DNA of 64,000 nt from Hydrogenophaga sp. (GTDB lineage: Bacteria > Pseudomonadota > Gammaproteobacteria > Burkholderiales > Burkholderiaceae_C), in the NCBI RefSeq assembly GCF_019635465.1, contig NZ_JAHBZK010000022.1, forward strand, positions 22,170 through 86,169, given 5' to 3'. The notes beneath the pieces were generated by a model. The model was not told where the DNA came from, searched no databases, and saw only the letters and a program-made list of their open reading frames with translations. The translations under genes were made by a program, and so were the position numbers. Shown piece by piece: positions 35,387 through 45,474 of the stretch. Within the stretch, counting starts at the first letter, position 1, and each line of letters starts with the position of its first letter.

Positions 35387-37509
35387 TTGATTGCGGTACG
35401 GCCCAGGACGCGCGGCGTGATGAAAATCAGCAACTCGGAACGGCTGTCGAGCTTGTCACGGGACTTGAACAAGTTGCCCACGCCCGGGAGATCACCGAGC
35501 AGCGGAACCTTGCGCAACTCGTTGCGTTCGGTGCGCTCGAAGATGCCGCCGATGACCACCGTGCCACCGTTTTCGACCAGCACTTGCGTCTGCACGTGCT
35601 TGGTGTCAATCGCGATGCCTTCGGCGGTAGTTTCGCCACGGGTGTCCTTGTTCACATCGAGGTCAAGAATGATGTTGCCCTCGGGGGTGATCTGCGGCGT
35701 CACTTCCAGCTTAAGGTTTGCCTTGCGGAAGGAGATTGCCGTGGCACCACTGGACGTTGCCGTCTGGTACGGGAACTCGGTGCCTTGCTCGATCAAGGCC
35801 TTCACCTGGTCTGCCGTCACGACACGCGGGCTCGACACCACGCGACCTTTGCCATCCGACTCAAGGGCGGAAATTTCCAATGCCAGGAAGCGTGTTGCGC
35901 TGGGGTTGAACAACGACAGCGCGTAGGTGGCCGCCGTCGCGTTCGTGGGCACCGCCGGCAGGTTGACGAACGGCGATGAGGTCAGCGTAGGGCCAGTGGT
36001 GACCGCCGAGTAGTTGCTGCCGAAATTGCCCCGCACTGCGTTGCCATTGACAGAGCCGGCACTGAAGTCACGGATACCACCACCCAGCCGAACACCGATG
36101 GACTTGCTGAAGTCGTCATCCGCTTCGACGATGCGGGCTTCGATCAGCACCTGACGAATGGGGATGTCGAGCTTTTTGATCAGTTCCTGCACCTGTTCCA
36201 GACGCGAGGGAATGTCGGTCACGAAGAGCTGGTTGGTGCGGGGCTCGGCGATCACGCTGCCACGGTTGGACAGGATGCGGGCATTGTTGGCGCCTGAAGA
36301 ACTGCTTGTTGAGGCTCCGCCTGCAGTCAATTGCGTCGCAATGTCGGCCGCCTTGGCGTAGTTCATCTGGAACGACTGCGTGCGCACCTGTTCCAGACTT
36401 TCCACGGCCGCGCGGGCTTCCAATTCCTGCTTCTCACGGGCAGCGATCTCGTCACGCGGTGCGATCCAGAGCACATTGCCGGACTTGCGCAAGCCAAGAC
36501 CTTTGGCTTGCATGATGATGTCCAGGGCTTGGTCCCAGGGCACGTCTTTCAATCGCAACGTCACCGAGCCACCGACTGAGTCGGAAGTCACGACGTTGAA
36601 GTTCGTGAAGTCAGCAATCACCTGAAGCAATGCGCGGACTTCGATGTTCTGGAAGTTCAGCGAGAGCTTTTCACCGGAGTAACCCGGCCCCTGCGTCAGC
36701 TTGGACGGATCGATCCGCTGCTCGCGCACTTCCAACACGAACTGGTTGTCGCTCTGATATGCCGAGTGCTCCCAGTTGCCCACCGCGCTGACGACCATGC
36801 GCACACGGTCACCGTTCTGCGTGGTGGTGACGGTTTTGACGGGTGTGCCGAAATCGGTCACGTCAAGACGGCGGCGCAGGCCCTCGGGCAGGCTGCTCTT
36901 GAGGAAATCGACCACGAGGCCAGTGCCTTCTTGCCGAATGTCGACACCCACCTGGTTGTTGGGCAGTTCCACCACGACGCGTCCGGAACTGCCCGTGCCG
37001 CGACGGAAGTCGATGTCGCGAAGCGCATCCACATCCACATTGCGACTTTCCGCAAACGCAGACGGCGGATTGGTTTGGGCTGTCACCGCTTCCGAACGCT
37101 CCAACACCACCAGCAGCGCGTTACCGTCGATCTTGGTCTGATATGGCGCAGCCTGCTTGAGGTTGATCACCACACGCGTGCGATCACCGGCCTGCACCAC
37201 TGTGGCAGATTTCAGGTTGCCTTGATTGATATCGACCGTGCTGCGGCCCAATGCGTTGGCCACGCCTGGAAAATCGAGCGCGATGCGCGCAGGGGACTGA
37301 ATCGAAAAGCTGGCAGGAATGGCCTTGAGCGGTTCACTCGTGTTGATGCGAATGACTTCAACACCGCTTTGGATGCCGCCAGTGACCGATTGAATGGCCA
37401 TCTGCGCATGCGCCAGACACGAGGCGGCCAGCAGGCACAAGGCCAAACCACCCTGGGTCATCCTCCGCCCCCACGACGCGCTGGACATCGTTTGCTTCGG
37501 GTTCATCAT
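35383..37509 (-). CDS. pilQ: PilQ, type IV pilus outer-membrane secretin
   Basis: A 708-residue secretin. An N-terminal signal peptide (about 1-35, ending AHAQ) is followed by two AMIN-like peptidoglycan-binding domains (about 40-270), an N0 domain, the N1 ring domain (ending RTNQLFVTDIPSRLEQVQEL), and the C-terminal secretin core with VEVTPQITPEGNI-like sequence (here LEVTPQITPEGN) and GGTVVIGGIFERTE. It forms the outer-membrane channel for the pilus. Two ATGs are possible (37509 or 37506); GAGGAAG lies just upstream and both overlap the pilP stop. Confidence 0.96.
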   Translation of the reverse strand: MMNPKQTMSSASWGRRMTQGGLALCLLAASCLAHAQMAIQSVTGGIQSGVEVIRINTSEPLKAIPASFSIQSPARIALDFPGVANALGRSTVDINQGNLKSATVVQAGDRTRVVINLKQAAPYQTKIDGNALLVVLERSEAVTAQTNPPSAFAESRNVDVDALRDIDFRRGTGSSGRVVVELPNNQVGVDIRQEGTGLVVDFLKSSLPEGLRRRLDVTDFGTPVKTVTTTQNGDRVRMVVSAVGNWEHSAYQSDNQFVLEVREQRIDPSKLTQGPGYSGEKLSLNFQNIEVRALLQVIADFTNFNVVTSDSVGGSVTLRLKDVPWDQALDIIMQAKGLGLRKSGNVLWIAPRDEIAAREKQELEARAAVESLEQVRTQSFQMNYAKAADIATQLTAGGASTSSSSGANNARILSNRGSVIAEPRTNQLFVTDIPSRLEQVQELIKKLDIPIRQVLIEARIVEADDDFSKSIGVRLGGGIRDFSAGSVNGNAVRGNFGSNYSAVTTGPTLTSSPFVNLPAVPTNATAATYALSLFNPSATRFLALEISALESDGKGRVVSSPRVVTADQVKALIEQGTEFPYQTATSSGATAISFRKANLKLEVTPQITPEGNIILDLDVNKDTRGETTAEGIAIDTKHVQTQVLVENGGTVVIGGIFERTERNELRKVPLLGDLPGVGNLFKSRDKLDSRSELLIFITPRVLGRTAIN

Positions 37510-38054
37510 TTAGCTTCCTCTACTAGCTGCAGCGCCGTCGGGCGCTCGATCCATTCGCCCGCTGCGTCTTGCACGATCTCGCGCAACGTCACTTCGGTTT
37601 CACTGATGCGGGTCACCCGGCCGAAATTCTGGCCAAGGTAGTTACCCGGTCGAACCTGGTACAGAAGCCGGTCCACCCTGACCAGCGCAATGAGCTCGCC
37701 ATTGCGATCCAGGCTACCCACCATGGCCATGGCATCGAGCGGAAAAGCCTCAAGCGGCTGCCGACGACGTGCCAGTTCCGGTTCGATGAGCGCGGCCGAA
37801 TTGGCACTCGTGGCACTCTGCGTGCCTCTCAACAGACTGGCCAGCTTCTCGGTGCTGAACGGCGGCACGAGTCGCTCCACGCTGTAAGGCTGCGGAACGA
37901 ACCGCGTGGGTTCTGGAATCGGTTGTACCGAGGGCTTGATGGCGTTGCGCTCCGCCTGCATCCAGGCCTGCAGTTCGTCTTCGCCAGACGAGGTGCATCC
38001 CACCAGCAGCGCCGCCGTGCAGGCAACGATCAAAAAAGAGGGACTGCGCGGCAT
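37506..38054 (-). CDS. pilP: PilP, type IV pilus inner-membrane lipoprotein
   Basis: A 182-residue lipoprotein with lipobox LLVGC and acylated cysteine at about position 20. A disordered Pro-rich linker follows, then the C-terminal beta-sandwich domain (LEAFPLDAMAMVGSL, GNYLGQNFGRVTRI, EIVQDAAGEWIERP). It links the PilMNO inner-membrane complex to the PilQ secretin. The ATG at 38054 overlaps the pilO stop by one base; a GTG just before is also in frame. Confidence 0.94.
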   Translation of the reverse strand: MPRSPSFLIVACTAALLVGCTSSGEDELQAWMQAERNAIKPSVQPIPEPTRFVPQPYSVERLVPPFSTEKLASLLRGTQSATSANSAALIEPELARRRQPLEAFPLDAMAMVGSLDRNGELIALVRVDRLLYQVRPGNYLGQNFGRVTRISETEVTLREIVQDAAGEWIERPTALQLVEEAK

Positions 38055-38725
38055 CACTTCTTGGCCCCCTTGCCTTTTTGCTGGGCGGCGACCTCTTCGG
38101 GATCGAGGTAGCGGTAGGTCTTGGCCACACCGTCCATGGTCAAGTAGCCCTCACGGCCGCCGATCGGCGTCAACGTCAGATCGTTCAGCGTGACGATGCG
38201 CGAAAGGTTGGCAATGTCACCCGCGAACAGACCAATGTCGTGGTAGGTCCCGGTTACACGAATGGTGATCGGCAACTCGGCGTAGTACTCGCGCACGGCC
38301 ACGTTGCCGGGCCTGAACAGGTCAAACTGCAGACTGCGACCCAATCCCGCCTGGTTGATGTCAGACAGCAGTGCATCCATCTCAGCTTTGCTGGGCAGTT
38401 GCTTCTCAAGCTGGGTCACATATTGCTGAACCTGCTCCAACTGCTTGCGCAATGCATCCAGATTGACCGCCTGCACAAGCTTTTTCTTGTAGGTTTCGCG
38501 CAGCTGCTGCTCTTTGGCGGTTTCAGCCACCAATTCTTCGTCGACACTCTTGAGCCAGAAGAACCAGAGGCCGGCCACCACAGCTACGCACACTGCCACA
38601 AACAGCAGATTTCGGGGAAGTGCAGGCCAGAGAGATGGATCGTTGGGATCGAGTCCGGTGAACTGGGCGCGGACCTTGTCCTGCAGCGCCTTGAAGTCAA
38701 TGGAAGGTGCGGATGATTTTGCCAT
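38054..38725 (-). CDS. pilO: PilO, type IV pilus inner-membrane alignment protein
   Basis: A 223-residue bitopic protein. It has a cytoplasmic N-terminus, one membrane helix (about 38-56), a periplasmic coiled coil (about 60-110) and a ferredoxin-like domain with the family run LPITIRVTGTYHDIGLFAGD. It forms heterodimers with PilN and connects PilM to PilP. The ATG at 38725 (MAKSSAPSIDF) lies 10 bases after the pilN stop. Confidence 0.94.
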   Translation of the reverse strand: MAKSSAPSIDFKALQDKVRAQFTGLDPNDPSLWPALPRNLLFVAVCVAVVAGLWFFWLKSVDEELVAETAKEQQLRETYKKKLVQAVNLDALRKQLEQVQQYVTQLEKQLPSKAEMDALLSDINQAGLGRSLQFDLFRPGNVAVREYYAELPITIRVTGTYHDIGLFAGDIANLSRIVTLNDLTLTPIGGREGYLTMDGVAKTYRYLDPEEVAAQQKGKGAKK

Positions 38726-38735
38726 GTCGTCTACC

Positions 38736-39350
38736 TCACACCTTCCCTGCCGGGGCCTCGGTCGCGGGAGCCGCTGCTGGGGTCGGTGCGGCCGGTTTGC
38801 GCAAGGTAACGCGCATGGTGAAGTTCGCGACGCGGCGTGCGTCGCGCCCACTGATGGCGGCGTTGGCGGACACGATTTCCACCAACTCTGGCCGGGTCAG
38901 CGCCGGGCTGTTGTTGGCCAGGTTGCGCAACAACTCCGACACACGCTCCTGGGACTGTGCCGTACCGGTCAGCAACACCGACGTGCCCTGCTGCTTCATG
39001 CTGCGCAGGAAAACACCCTCGGGCAACTGATTGACCAGTTCTTCCAGCAGATAGACAGGCAAATTCCGACCGGCCTGCAAGTCTTCCACCGCCGTCTGAC
39101 GGGCGCGCAACGAGGCAATTTGTTGCTGTAGCGTGGCAATGTCCTTGATTTCCTTGTCCAGCTTGGCAATTTCCTGGGTCAGGAAGCGGTTGCGGTCCTG
39201 CTGATTGGAAATCTGGCCCTGGTACCATGTGTAGATGGCCCCGCCGATGATCCCGCCCAGCAAGGCGGCCAAGGCCAGCTGCGTGAAGAATTGGTCCTTT
39301 TGGCGCTTGCGAGCCGCTTCTCGGTGCGGCAACAGGTTGATGAGGATCAT
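38736..39350 (-). CDS. pilN: PilN, type IV pilus inner-membrane alignment protein
   Basis: A 204-residue bitopic protein. The conserved N-terminal motif INLLPHRE (4-11) binds the groove of PilM; one membrane helix (about 22-43), a coiled coil and a ferredoxin-like periplasmic domain follow. The C-terminal tail is Pro/Ala-rich. Its ATG overlaps the pilM stop by four bases. Confidence 0.95.
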   Translation of the reverse strand: MILINLLPHREAARKRQKDQFFTQLALAALLGGIIGGAIYTWYQGQISNQQDRNRFLTQEIAKLDKEIKDIATLQQQIASLRARQTAVEDLQAGRNLPVYLLEELVNQLPEGVFLRSMKQQGTSVLLTGTAQSQERVSELLRNLANNSPALTRPELVEIVSANAAISGRDARRVANFTMRVTLRKPAAPTPAAAPATEAPAGKV

Positions 39351-40426
39351 TGGTAGAACCTCCGCAACGCCAGTCCGGTCGATGTCAGGTAGGCAGGGGC
39401 TTCACGCGAAATCTTGCGCGCCTGAATGCCAGAACCCAGTTCCATCGCGTCGAAAGGGTTGATCAGCATGCAGGCAAACGATGTCTGGTGCGTCACCGCT
39501 TCGGTCAGACCCAGCAAGGCCGCACTGCCGCCCGCAAGCAGGATGTGATCGATCTTGTTGTAGGGCGTGCTCGTGAAGAAGAATTGCAGCGCGCGTCCAA
39601 CTTCCTGGGCCATGCTTTCAATAAACGGGTCGAGCACAGCGGTTTGATAGTCCTCCGGCAGGTCGCCAGAGCGCTTTTTCGCTTCCGCTTCATCCTGAGA
39701 GAAGCCGTATTGACGAATGATCAACTGTGTCAGCTGGTTACCGCCAAACGCCTGGTCGCGCTCGTAGAGAACTTCGTCATTGCGGATCACCTGCAAGCTC
39801 GTGGTCATCGAACCTACCTCGAACAGGGCGACCAATGCATCCACGCCCTGGTTGGGCAGCGTTTCGATCACGCGGGCGGCAGCCAGACGCGACGCATACG
39901 ACTCGACATCCATGACCACGGGCTTGAGGCCTGCGGCTTCAGCCAGGCCCTGACGGTCCGACACCTTCTCTTTGCGCGAAGCAGCGATCAGCACCTCGAC
40001 ATCACCCACGGATGTCGCACTCGGACCGACCACACAGAAGTCAAGGCTGACCTCGTCCAGCGAAAAGGGGATGTACTGGTTGGCCTCGGATTCGACCTGA
40101 GCTTCGAGTTCCTTGTCGCTCATACCACCCGGAAGAATGATCTTCTTGGTGATCACCGCTGAGGCGGGCAGCGCCAATGCAACGTTCTTGGTTTTGCTGC
40201 CGCTCTTGCGCACGACCCGGCGAATGGCGTCGGCCACTTCATCGAACTTTTCGATGTTGCCGTCCGTGATCCAGCCCCGCTCGAGCGGCTCCATGGCGCA
40301 GCGTTCAAGAACGAATTCGCCTGCACGGTTTCGGTTGAGCTCCACCAACTTGACGCTGGACGAACTCACATCGATGCCGAGCAACGGCGCCGGCTCCCGG
40401 CTGAAGAGTGATCCCAATGAGACCAA
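39347..40426 (-). CDS. pilM: PilM, actin-like cytoplasmic type IV pilus protein
   Basis: A 359-residue FtsA/actin-fold ATPase-like protein. Family blocks are LLGIDVSSSSVKLVEL (phosphate 1), ANQYIPFSLDEVSLDFCVVG, VEVLIAASRKEKV, VMDVESYA, and ILLAGGSAALLGL (phosphate 2). It sits under the inner membrane and binds the PilN N-terminus. No ATG precedes the conserved start. I chose the TTG at 40424-40426 (MVSLGSLFSR), about five bases behind a GGGGG run; a TTG at 40438 or 40417 is also possible. It is the first pil gene here and diverges from mrcA across 266 bases. Confidence 0.93.
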   Translation of the reverse strand: MVSLGSLFSREPAPLLGIDVSSSSVKLVELNRNRAGEFVLERCAMEPLERGWITDGNIEKFDEVADAIRRVVRKSGSKTKNVALALPASAVITKKIILPGGMSDKELEAQVESEANQYIPFSLDEVSLDFCVVGPSATSVGDVEVLIAASRKEKVSDRQGLAEAAGLKPVVMDVESYASRLAAARVIETLPNQGVDALVALFEVGSMTTSLQVIRNDEVLYERDQAFGGNQLTQLIIRQYGFSQDEAEAKKRSGDLPEDYQTAVLDPFIESMAQEVGRALQFFFTSTPYNKIDHILLAGGSAALLGLTEAVTHQTSFACMLINPFDAMELGSGIQARKISREAPAYLTSTGLALRRFYQ

Positions 40427-40692
40427 GGTAGCCCCCAAAACGCGAGGCCATCGGCCGCGCCAGACTTAAGAATTCACTTCAATGCTAGCAGTAAGCCCAT
40501 TGAGCAGCAAAGAATTTTTGCCCAAGCGACAAATCGAAACGTTGTCAAAAGCCGACGTATCGAAATGCCTGCGTGATGCAATGAACGACAGGGCAGGAAC
40601 CCGGTCACATGCCCACACAAGGACGCTTGGACCCAAATGCGCCGCTCACTGAGCCGACTCCTACAATGTCGTCCGCCTTGCCTGGAACCTGA
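40427..40692. other. Divergent intergenic region, pilM / mrcA
   Basis: The 266 bases between the two divergent starts should contain promoters for both the pil operon and mrcA. It is more AT-rich than the flanking genes around 40480-40560. A TTGACA hexamer occurs on the minus strand at 40543-40548, facing pilM, but no good -10 follows at the normal distance. No sigma54 -24/-12 element was seen. I find no RNA gene or ORF worth calling. Confidence 0.5.
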
Positions 40693-43113
40693 ATGACCCG
40701 AGATCCCAAGCCCATGCCCGCCGACAGTGCCAAGCCAGTATCTGCGGCTCCTCACACACTCACTTTCCTGGGGCGCTTGGTGGTGGCTGTGGCCGGACTG
40801 GCGGCTGCGGGTGTTGCGGCAATGTTGATGGCTCTTGGCATTGCGCTGGCCGTCGCCTATCCCAATTTGCCCGACGTCACTGGCCTCGCAGACTATCGCC
40901 CAAAGCTGCCACTGCGCGTGTTGGCCGCCAATGGGGACCTCATGGGCGAGTTCGGCGAAGAGCGCCGAAACCTCCTCACGATCGACCAGATTCCGGACAT
41001 CATGAAGCAGGCGGTGCTGTCGATCGAAGACGCTCGCTTCTTCGAGCACAGTGGTATTGACTACAAGGGCATGGTGCGAGCGGCGCTGGCCAACCTCCGC
41101 GAGGCCAAGAGCCAGGGCGCATCGACCATCACCATGCAGGTGGCTCGCAACGTCTACCTCTCGGCGGAGAAGAGCTACACCCGCAAGATCTACGAGGTGC
41201 TGCTGACCTTCAAGCTCGAGCACATGCTGAGCAAAGAGCAGATCCTCGAGATCTACATGAACCAGATCTTCCTGGGTCAGCGTGCCTACGGGTTTGCCTC
41301 GGCGGCGCAGACTTACTTCGGCAAGCGATTGCAGGACGTCTCGATCGCCGAGGCAGCTTTGCTTGCCGGCTTGCCGCAGGCGCCCTCCGCCTACAACCCG
41401 TTACGCAACCCCAAGCGCGCCCAGATCCGACAGCGGTACATCATCGACCGCATGGTCGAGAACGGCTTCATCACGGCGGCTCAAGCTGAAGCCGCCAAGA
41501 AGGAGGTTGTCCAGCTCAAGCGGCCGGCCAAGGAAGACAACCTGCCGGCCGAGTTCATCGCCGAGATGGTGCGTCAAGCCATCGTCGCGCAATATGGCGA
41601 GGCCGCCTACACGCGTGGGCTGGTGGTCAATACCACCATCGACCCCAAGGCACAGGAATCGGCCTATCGCTCGCTGCGCCAAGGCGTGCTGGACTATGAG
41701 CGACGTCAGTTCTATCGCGGCCCGGAACTGTTCGTGAGCCTGCCCGCCGACCCTCAGCAACGTGATGCGGTGATCGACGATGCACTGTCCGATCGGCCGG
41801 ACAACGGGGACTTGCTGTCGGCTGTGGTGCTCGAAGCGAGCGCCAAGAAGGTGGTCGTGGTTCGCCAGGACGGCGACCCGATCGAAATCACCGGGGAAGG
41901 GCTGCGACCGGTTCAGTCAGGGCTGTCCGACAAGGCCGGTCCCAACATCAAGATTCGCCCGGGCGCGGTGGTGAGGATCGTGCAGGTCAACGAAAAGTCT
42001 TGGCGCATCACACAGCTGCCAGAGGTCGAGGCCGCCTTCGTGGCCCTGGACCCACGCAATGGTCGAATCGCCGCCTTGGTCGGTGGCTTCGACTTCAACA
42101 AGAGCAAGTTCAATCACGTCACGCAGGCGTGGCGTCAACCCGGTTCCAGCTTCAAGCCCTTCATCTATTCAGCCGCACTGGAGAAGGGCCTGACCCCCAG
42201 CACCGTGGTCAACGATGCGCCTTTGTTCTATTCGGCAGAGGACACGGGTGGCAAACCGTGGGAGCCCAAGAACTACGACGGGCAGTTCGAAGGCCCGATG
42301 TCGGTGCGACGGGCGCTCGCGAAGTCCAAGAACATGGTGTCCATTCGTGTCCTGCAGTTGGTGGGCACACAAAGCGCCCAGGAGTGGGCGACCCGCTTCG
42401 GGTTTGAGGCCGACAAGCACCCTCCGTTTCTGACGATGGCACTGGGCGCCGGATCGGCGACGCCGCTGCAGATGGTGTCGGCGTACTCCGTGTTTGCCAA
42501 CGGCGGTCACCGTATCTCGCCGGTGCTGATCACACGCGTGACCGACGCCCGGGGCCATGTGCTGTTCGAGGCACCGCAGATCACACTGGACAACGCGCCG
42601 CGGGCTATCGAGCCCCGCAACGCATTCATCATGAGCAGCCTGCTGCAGGAGATCACGCGATCGGGCACCGCTGCACGAGCGCAAGCCACCCTCAAGCGGC
42701 CCGACCTGTACGGCAAGACCGGCACCACCAACGATGCCGTCGATGCGTGGTTCGTTGGTTATCAGCCCACGCTGGCCGCGGCCGCCTGGGTGGGTTACGA
42801 CACCCCCCGCAACCTGGGCAGCCGTGAAACCGGCGGCGGCTTGGCGCTGCCGATCTGGATTTCGTTCATGCAGGACATGCTCAAGGACGTGCCCGTGGCC
42901 ACTTATCCCGTGCCGCCTGGCGTCGTGAACATTGGCGGTGAGTGGTACTACGAAGAATTCGGCCCGGGCAATGGCGTGCACGGCATCGGTCTGGCAGACC
43001 CCTGGCCTGGCGCCCCCAATGGCACCGAGGTCGACGCCAATGGCATGCCGGTCGCGGCGCCGCTGCCTGCCGTCGAAGAGCGGCGCAGCATTCTGGACCT
43101 GTTCAGGAACTGA
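40693..43113 (+). CDS. mrcA: Penicillin-binding protein 1A (bifunctional transglycosylase/transpeptidase)
   Basis: An 806-residue class A PBP. One N-terminal membrane anchor (about 25-57) precedes the GT51 domain with catalytic E112 ([14 protein letters not shown]) and the motifs [12 protein letters not shown] and [12 protein letters not shown]. An OB-like insert follows. The transpeptidase has the nucleophile S485 in PGSSFKPF, the second motif SKN ([10 protein letters not shown]) and K675-T676-G677. It polymerises and crosslinks peptidoglycan. An alternative start at 40714 exists; neither has a strong ribosome-binding site. Its last 11 bases overlap the convergent cyaY. Confidence 0.96.
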   Translation: MTRDPKPMPADSAKPVSAAPHTLTFLGRLVVAVAGLAAAGVAAMLMALGIALAVAYPNLPDVTGLADYRPKLPLRVLAANGDLMGEFGEERRNLLTIDQIPDIMKQAVLSIEDARFFEHSGIDYKGMVRAALANLREAKSQGASTITMQVARNVYLSAEKSYTRKIYEVLLTFKLEHMLSKEQILEIYMNQIFLGQRAYGFASAAQTYFGKRLQDVSIAEAALLAGLPQAPSAYNPLRNPKRAQIRQRYIIDRMVENGFITAAQAEAAKKEVVQLKRPAKEDNLPAEFIAEMVRQAIVAQYGEAAYTRGLVVNTTIDPKAQESAYRSLRQGVLDYERRQFYRGPELFVSLPADPQQRDAVIDDALSDRPDNGDLLSAVVLEASAKKVVVVRQDGDPIEITGEGLRPVQSGLSDKAGPNIKIRPGAVVRIVQVNEKSWRITQLPEVEAAFVALDPRNGRIAALVGGFDFNKSKFNHVTQAWRQPGSSFKPFIYSAALEKGLTPSTVVNDAPLFYSAEDTGGKPWEPKNYDGQFEGPMSVRRALAKSKNMVSIRVLQLVGTQSAQEWATRFGFEADKHPPFLTMALGAGSATPLQMVSAYSVFANGGHRISPVLITRVTDARGHVLFEAPQITLDNAPRAIEPRNAFIMSSLLQEITRSGTAARAQATLKRPDLYGKTGTTNDAVDAWFVGYQPTLAAAAWVGYDTPRNLGSRETGGGLALPIWISFMQDMLKDVPVATYPVPPGVVNIGGEWYYEEFGPGNGVHGIGLADPWPGAPNGTEVDANGMPVAAPLPAVEERRSILDLFRN

Positions 43114-43432
43114 AGCAAAGCGTCCGCCCGGCCTGCTCACTCGCGTAGCGGCTCAGGTTCTCGAAAAACTCGCCATTGCCCTTGGTGTCCAGCCACGACG
43201 CGCCGTCGTGCTTGTAGTGGAAGCCGCCGGCTCGCGCGGCCAGCCAGACTTCGTGCAGGGGCTTTTGCAGATTGATCACGATCTGGCTGCGATTGGCAAA
43301 CGTGATCGTGATCATCCCGCCCACACGCTGGTTGTCGAGGTCGGCGTCGGTTTCCTCGTTGATGCGGTCGCAGGCCAGCTCGATGGCGCGCAACAGCGCT
43401 TCGGCTCGGTCCTGGTATTCGAGGTCGGTCAT
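43103..43432 (-). CDS. cyaY: CyaY, bacterial frataxin
   Basis: A 109-residue frataxin-fold protein that binds iron and tunes iron-sulfur cluster assembly by IscS. The acidic first helix ([20 protein letters not shown]), then [16 protein letters not shown] and [18 protein letters not shown], match the family. It diverges from lptM-lysA with 12 bases between the starts, an arrangement also seen in gammaproteobacteria, and converges on mrcA with an 11-base overlap. Confidence 0.94.
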   Translation of the reverse strand: MTDLEYQDRAEALLRAIELACDRINEETDADLDNQRVGGMITITFANRSQIVINLQKPLHEVWLAARAGGFHYKHDGASWLDTKGNGEFFENLSRYASEQAGRTLCFSS

Positions 43433-43444
43433 TACAATGCGCGG

Positions 43445-43636
43445 ATGATCGGGTGGCTGCGCATTCTAGGTTGCTGTTTCGGCCCCGCTCGGGTCATGGC
43501 CTTGTCGCTGCTGTTGTCGGGCTTGACTGCGTGCGGGCAGAGAGGCCCTTTGTACCTGCCGTCGCCACCTTCGTCCGACGCCACCACCAAACCCGCACAT
43601 GCCCCTGCCCGCGCACCTGACGCAACGCAACGGTGA
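43445..43636 (+). CDS. lptM: LptM/YifL-type small lipoprotein
   Basis: A 63-residue lipoprotein with the tell-tale sequence [13 protein letters not shown] after a hydrophobic signal: lipobox LTAC, acylated C30, then the conserved [10 protein letters not shown] Pro/Ser/Ala-rich tail follows. In E. coli LptM assists maturation of the LptD outer-membrane LPS translocon. The start at 43445 gives a normal signal peptide; an internal ATG at 43496 would leave a very short one. It overlaps lysA by 38 bases, and the lptM-lysA order beside cyaY is conserved. Confidence 0.85.
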   Translation: MIGWLRILGCCFGPARVMALSLLLSGLTACGQRGPLYLPSPPSSDATTKPAHAPARAPDATQR

Positions 43637-44861
43637 GTTGTACTTCGAGGACGTCGCCCTCGATCACCTGGCCCAGCAACACGGAACACCGCTGTTCGTC
43701 TACAGCAAGGCCGCCATGCTTGACGCGCTGTCCAGCTACCAACGCGGTCTGGCCGGGCGCGATCACCTGATCTGCTACGCGATGAAGGCCAACTCATCGT
43801 TGGCCATTCTGCAAACCCTGGTGCGCGCCGGTTGTGGCCTGGACATTGTTTCCGGGGGCGAGCTCGAACGCGCGCTGGCTGCGGGTTGCGCCCCCGAGCG
43901 CATCGTGTTTTCCGGCGTGGGCAAGTCGCGCGACGACATGCGCCGCGCACTTGAGCTGGGTATCGGATGCTTCAATGTCGAAAGCCGCAGCGAGTTGGAC
44001 ACGCTCGACGCGGTGGCTCGCAGCGTGCAGCGGCGCGCGCGCGTGAGCGTTCGCGTCAACCCCGACGTTGACGCGCGGACGCACCCCTACATTTCCACTG
44101 GACTCAAGGGCAACAAGTTCGGCATCGCACATGGCGAGGTCCTGGAGACCTATCGCCACGCGGCATCCTGTGCGGCGCTCGAAGTCGTGGGCATCGATTG
44201 CCACATCGGCTCGCAGATCACCGAATCGTCGCCCTACCTCGACGCCATGGACCGCGTGCTGGACCTCGTTGACGCGATCGAGGCCGCCGGCATTCGCCTG
44301 CACCACATTGACTTCGGCGGCGGGCTGGGCATTGACTACAACGGCGACACCCCGCCGGCCGCCGATCAGCTCTGGCCTCAATTGCTGGCACGGCTCGATG
44401 CGCGCGGCTACGGTGACCGCAAAGTGACGATCGAGCCCGGCCGCTCGATCGTTGGCAACGCCGGGGTGTGTTTGACCGAGGTGCTGTACACCAAGCCCGG
44501 CGAGCACAAGAACTTCCTGATCGTCGACGCCGCCATGAACGACTTGCCTCGCCCTGCGATGTACCAGGCGTTTCATCGCATCGAACCAGTCAAGCCGCGC
44601 GCAGGCGATCCTGCCATCTGGGACGTCGTTGGTCCGGTCTGCGAAAGCGGTGACTGGATCGGCCGAGACCGGGCGCTGACGGTGCAAGCTGGCGACCGCC
44701 TGGCCGTGTTGTCGGCCGGTGCCTACTGCATGAGCATGGCCAGCAACTACAACACCCGCGGACGGGCCGCTGAAGTGCTGGTGGACGGACAGACCACCAC
44801 GGTGATCCGCCAGCGCGAGAGCGCCGCCGATCAGATGCGACTGGAAACCCTGCTGCCCTGA
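43599..44861 (+). CDS. lysA: Diaminopimelate decarboxylase LysA
   Basis: A 420-residue fold-type III PLP enzyme that makes lysine from meso-diaminopimelate. The PLP lysine is K63 (CYAMKANSS). HIGSQI, the phosphate-binding GGGLGIDY, EPGRSIVGNAG and the active-site cysteine in GPVCESGDW are all present. The start at 43599 lies inside lptM (38-base overlap). The 3' end overlaps the convergent msrQ by 31 bases. Confidence 0.96.
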   Translation: MPLPAHLTQRNGELYFEDVALDHLAQQHGTPLFVYSKAAMLDALSSYQRGLAGRDHLICYAMKANSSLAILQTLVRAGCGLDIVSGGELERALAAGCAPERIVFSGVGKSRDDMRRALELGIGCFNVESRSELDTLDAVARSVQRRARVSVRVNPDVDARTHPYISTGLKGNKFGIAHGEVLETYRHAASCAALEVVGIDCHIGSQITESSPYLDAMDRVLDLVDAIEAAGIRLHHIDFGGGLGIDYNGDTPPAADQLWPQLLARLDARGYGDRKVTIEPGRSIVGNAGVCLTEVLYTKPGEHKNFLIVDAAMNDLPRPAMYQAFHRIEPVKPRAGDPAIWDVVGPVCESGDWIGRDRALTVQAGDRLAVLSAGAYCMSMASNYNTRGRAAEVLVDGQTTTVIRQRESAADQMRLETLLP

Positions 44862-45469
44862 GGCATGAGGCGCCGCCACAGGCGCCAGCCCAGCAACACA
44901 GCAAAGATGGCCGCGTAGACACCCACCTCGGTGAAGTTGTGCTTGCCCGCGCGCATCCAGAAAAAGTGCAACAGCGCCAGGCCCACGATCGCGTAAACGC
45001 TTCGATGCAAGGCTTGCCAACGGGCCGCACCCAGCGCGCGTATTGCGCGGTTGAATGAGGTTGCCGCCAAGGCGAGCAACAGCAACCAGGCAGCCGTACC
45101 GACCAAGATGAACGGACGCTTCGGAATGTCGGCCACGACATCGGCCCACACAAAGCCCATGTCAAAGGCCACATAGGCCAGCCAATGCAGGGTGGCATAG
45201 AAAAACACATACACACCCAGCATGCGCCGAAAGCGCGCCAGCGCTGGCAAACCCAGTTGCACACGCAGCGGTGTGACCAGCAACACCAGCACCAAGGCAC
45301 GCAGGGTCCAGTCGCCCAACGACCGGATCAGTGCTTCGGCCGGATTGGCTCCCAGTGCATCCGCGGCGGCCGCGTAGAACAGCCAGGCAAACGGCAGCAG
45401 CCAGACGACGAACACCAAAGGTTTGGCCAGCGGGTGCAAAAGCACCCGTTGCACAGCAGCGCGTTGCAT
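44831..45469 (-). CDS. msrQ: MsrQ, heme membrane subunit of the MsrPQ methionine sulfoxide reductase
   Basis: A 212-residue membrane protein with six hydrophobic segments and the ferric-reductase-like pattern. Heme-binding histidines are suggested by YATLHWLAY, LHRSVYAIVGLALLHFFW. It passes quinol or flavin electrons to periplasmic MsrP. The start at 45469 (MQRAAVQRVLLHP) is five bases after the msrP stop; the longer frame is hydrophilic and lies in msrP. The 3' end overlaps lysA. Confidence 0.92.
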   Translation of the reverse strand: MQRAAVQRVLLHPLAKPLVFVVWLLPFAWLFYAAAADALGANPAEALIRSLGDWTLRALVLVLLVTPLRVQLGLPALARFRRMLGVYVFFYATLHWLAYVAFDMGFVWADVVADIPKRPFILVGTAAWLLLLALAATSFNRAIRALGAARWQALHRSVYAIVGLALLHFFWMRAGKHNFTEVGVYAAIFAVLLGWRLWRRLMPQGSRVSSRI

Positions 45470-45474
45470 CGCGA

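Noticed and set aside
40543-40548. TTGACA on the minus strand as a pilM promoter
   Set aside because: No acceptable -10 hexamer lies 16-18 bases downstream; kept only as a note in the intergenic entry.
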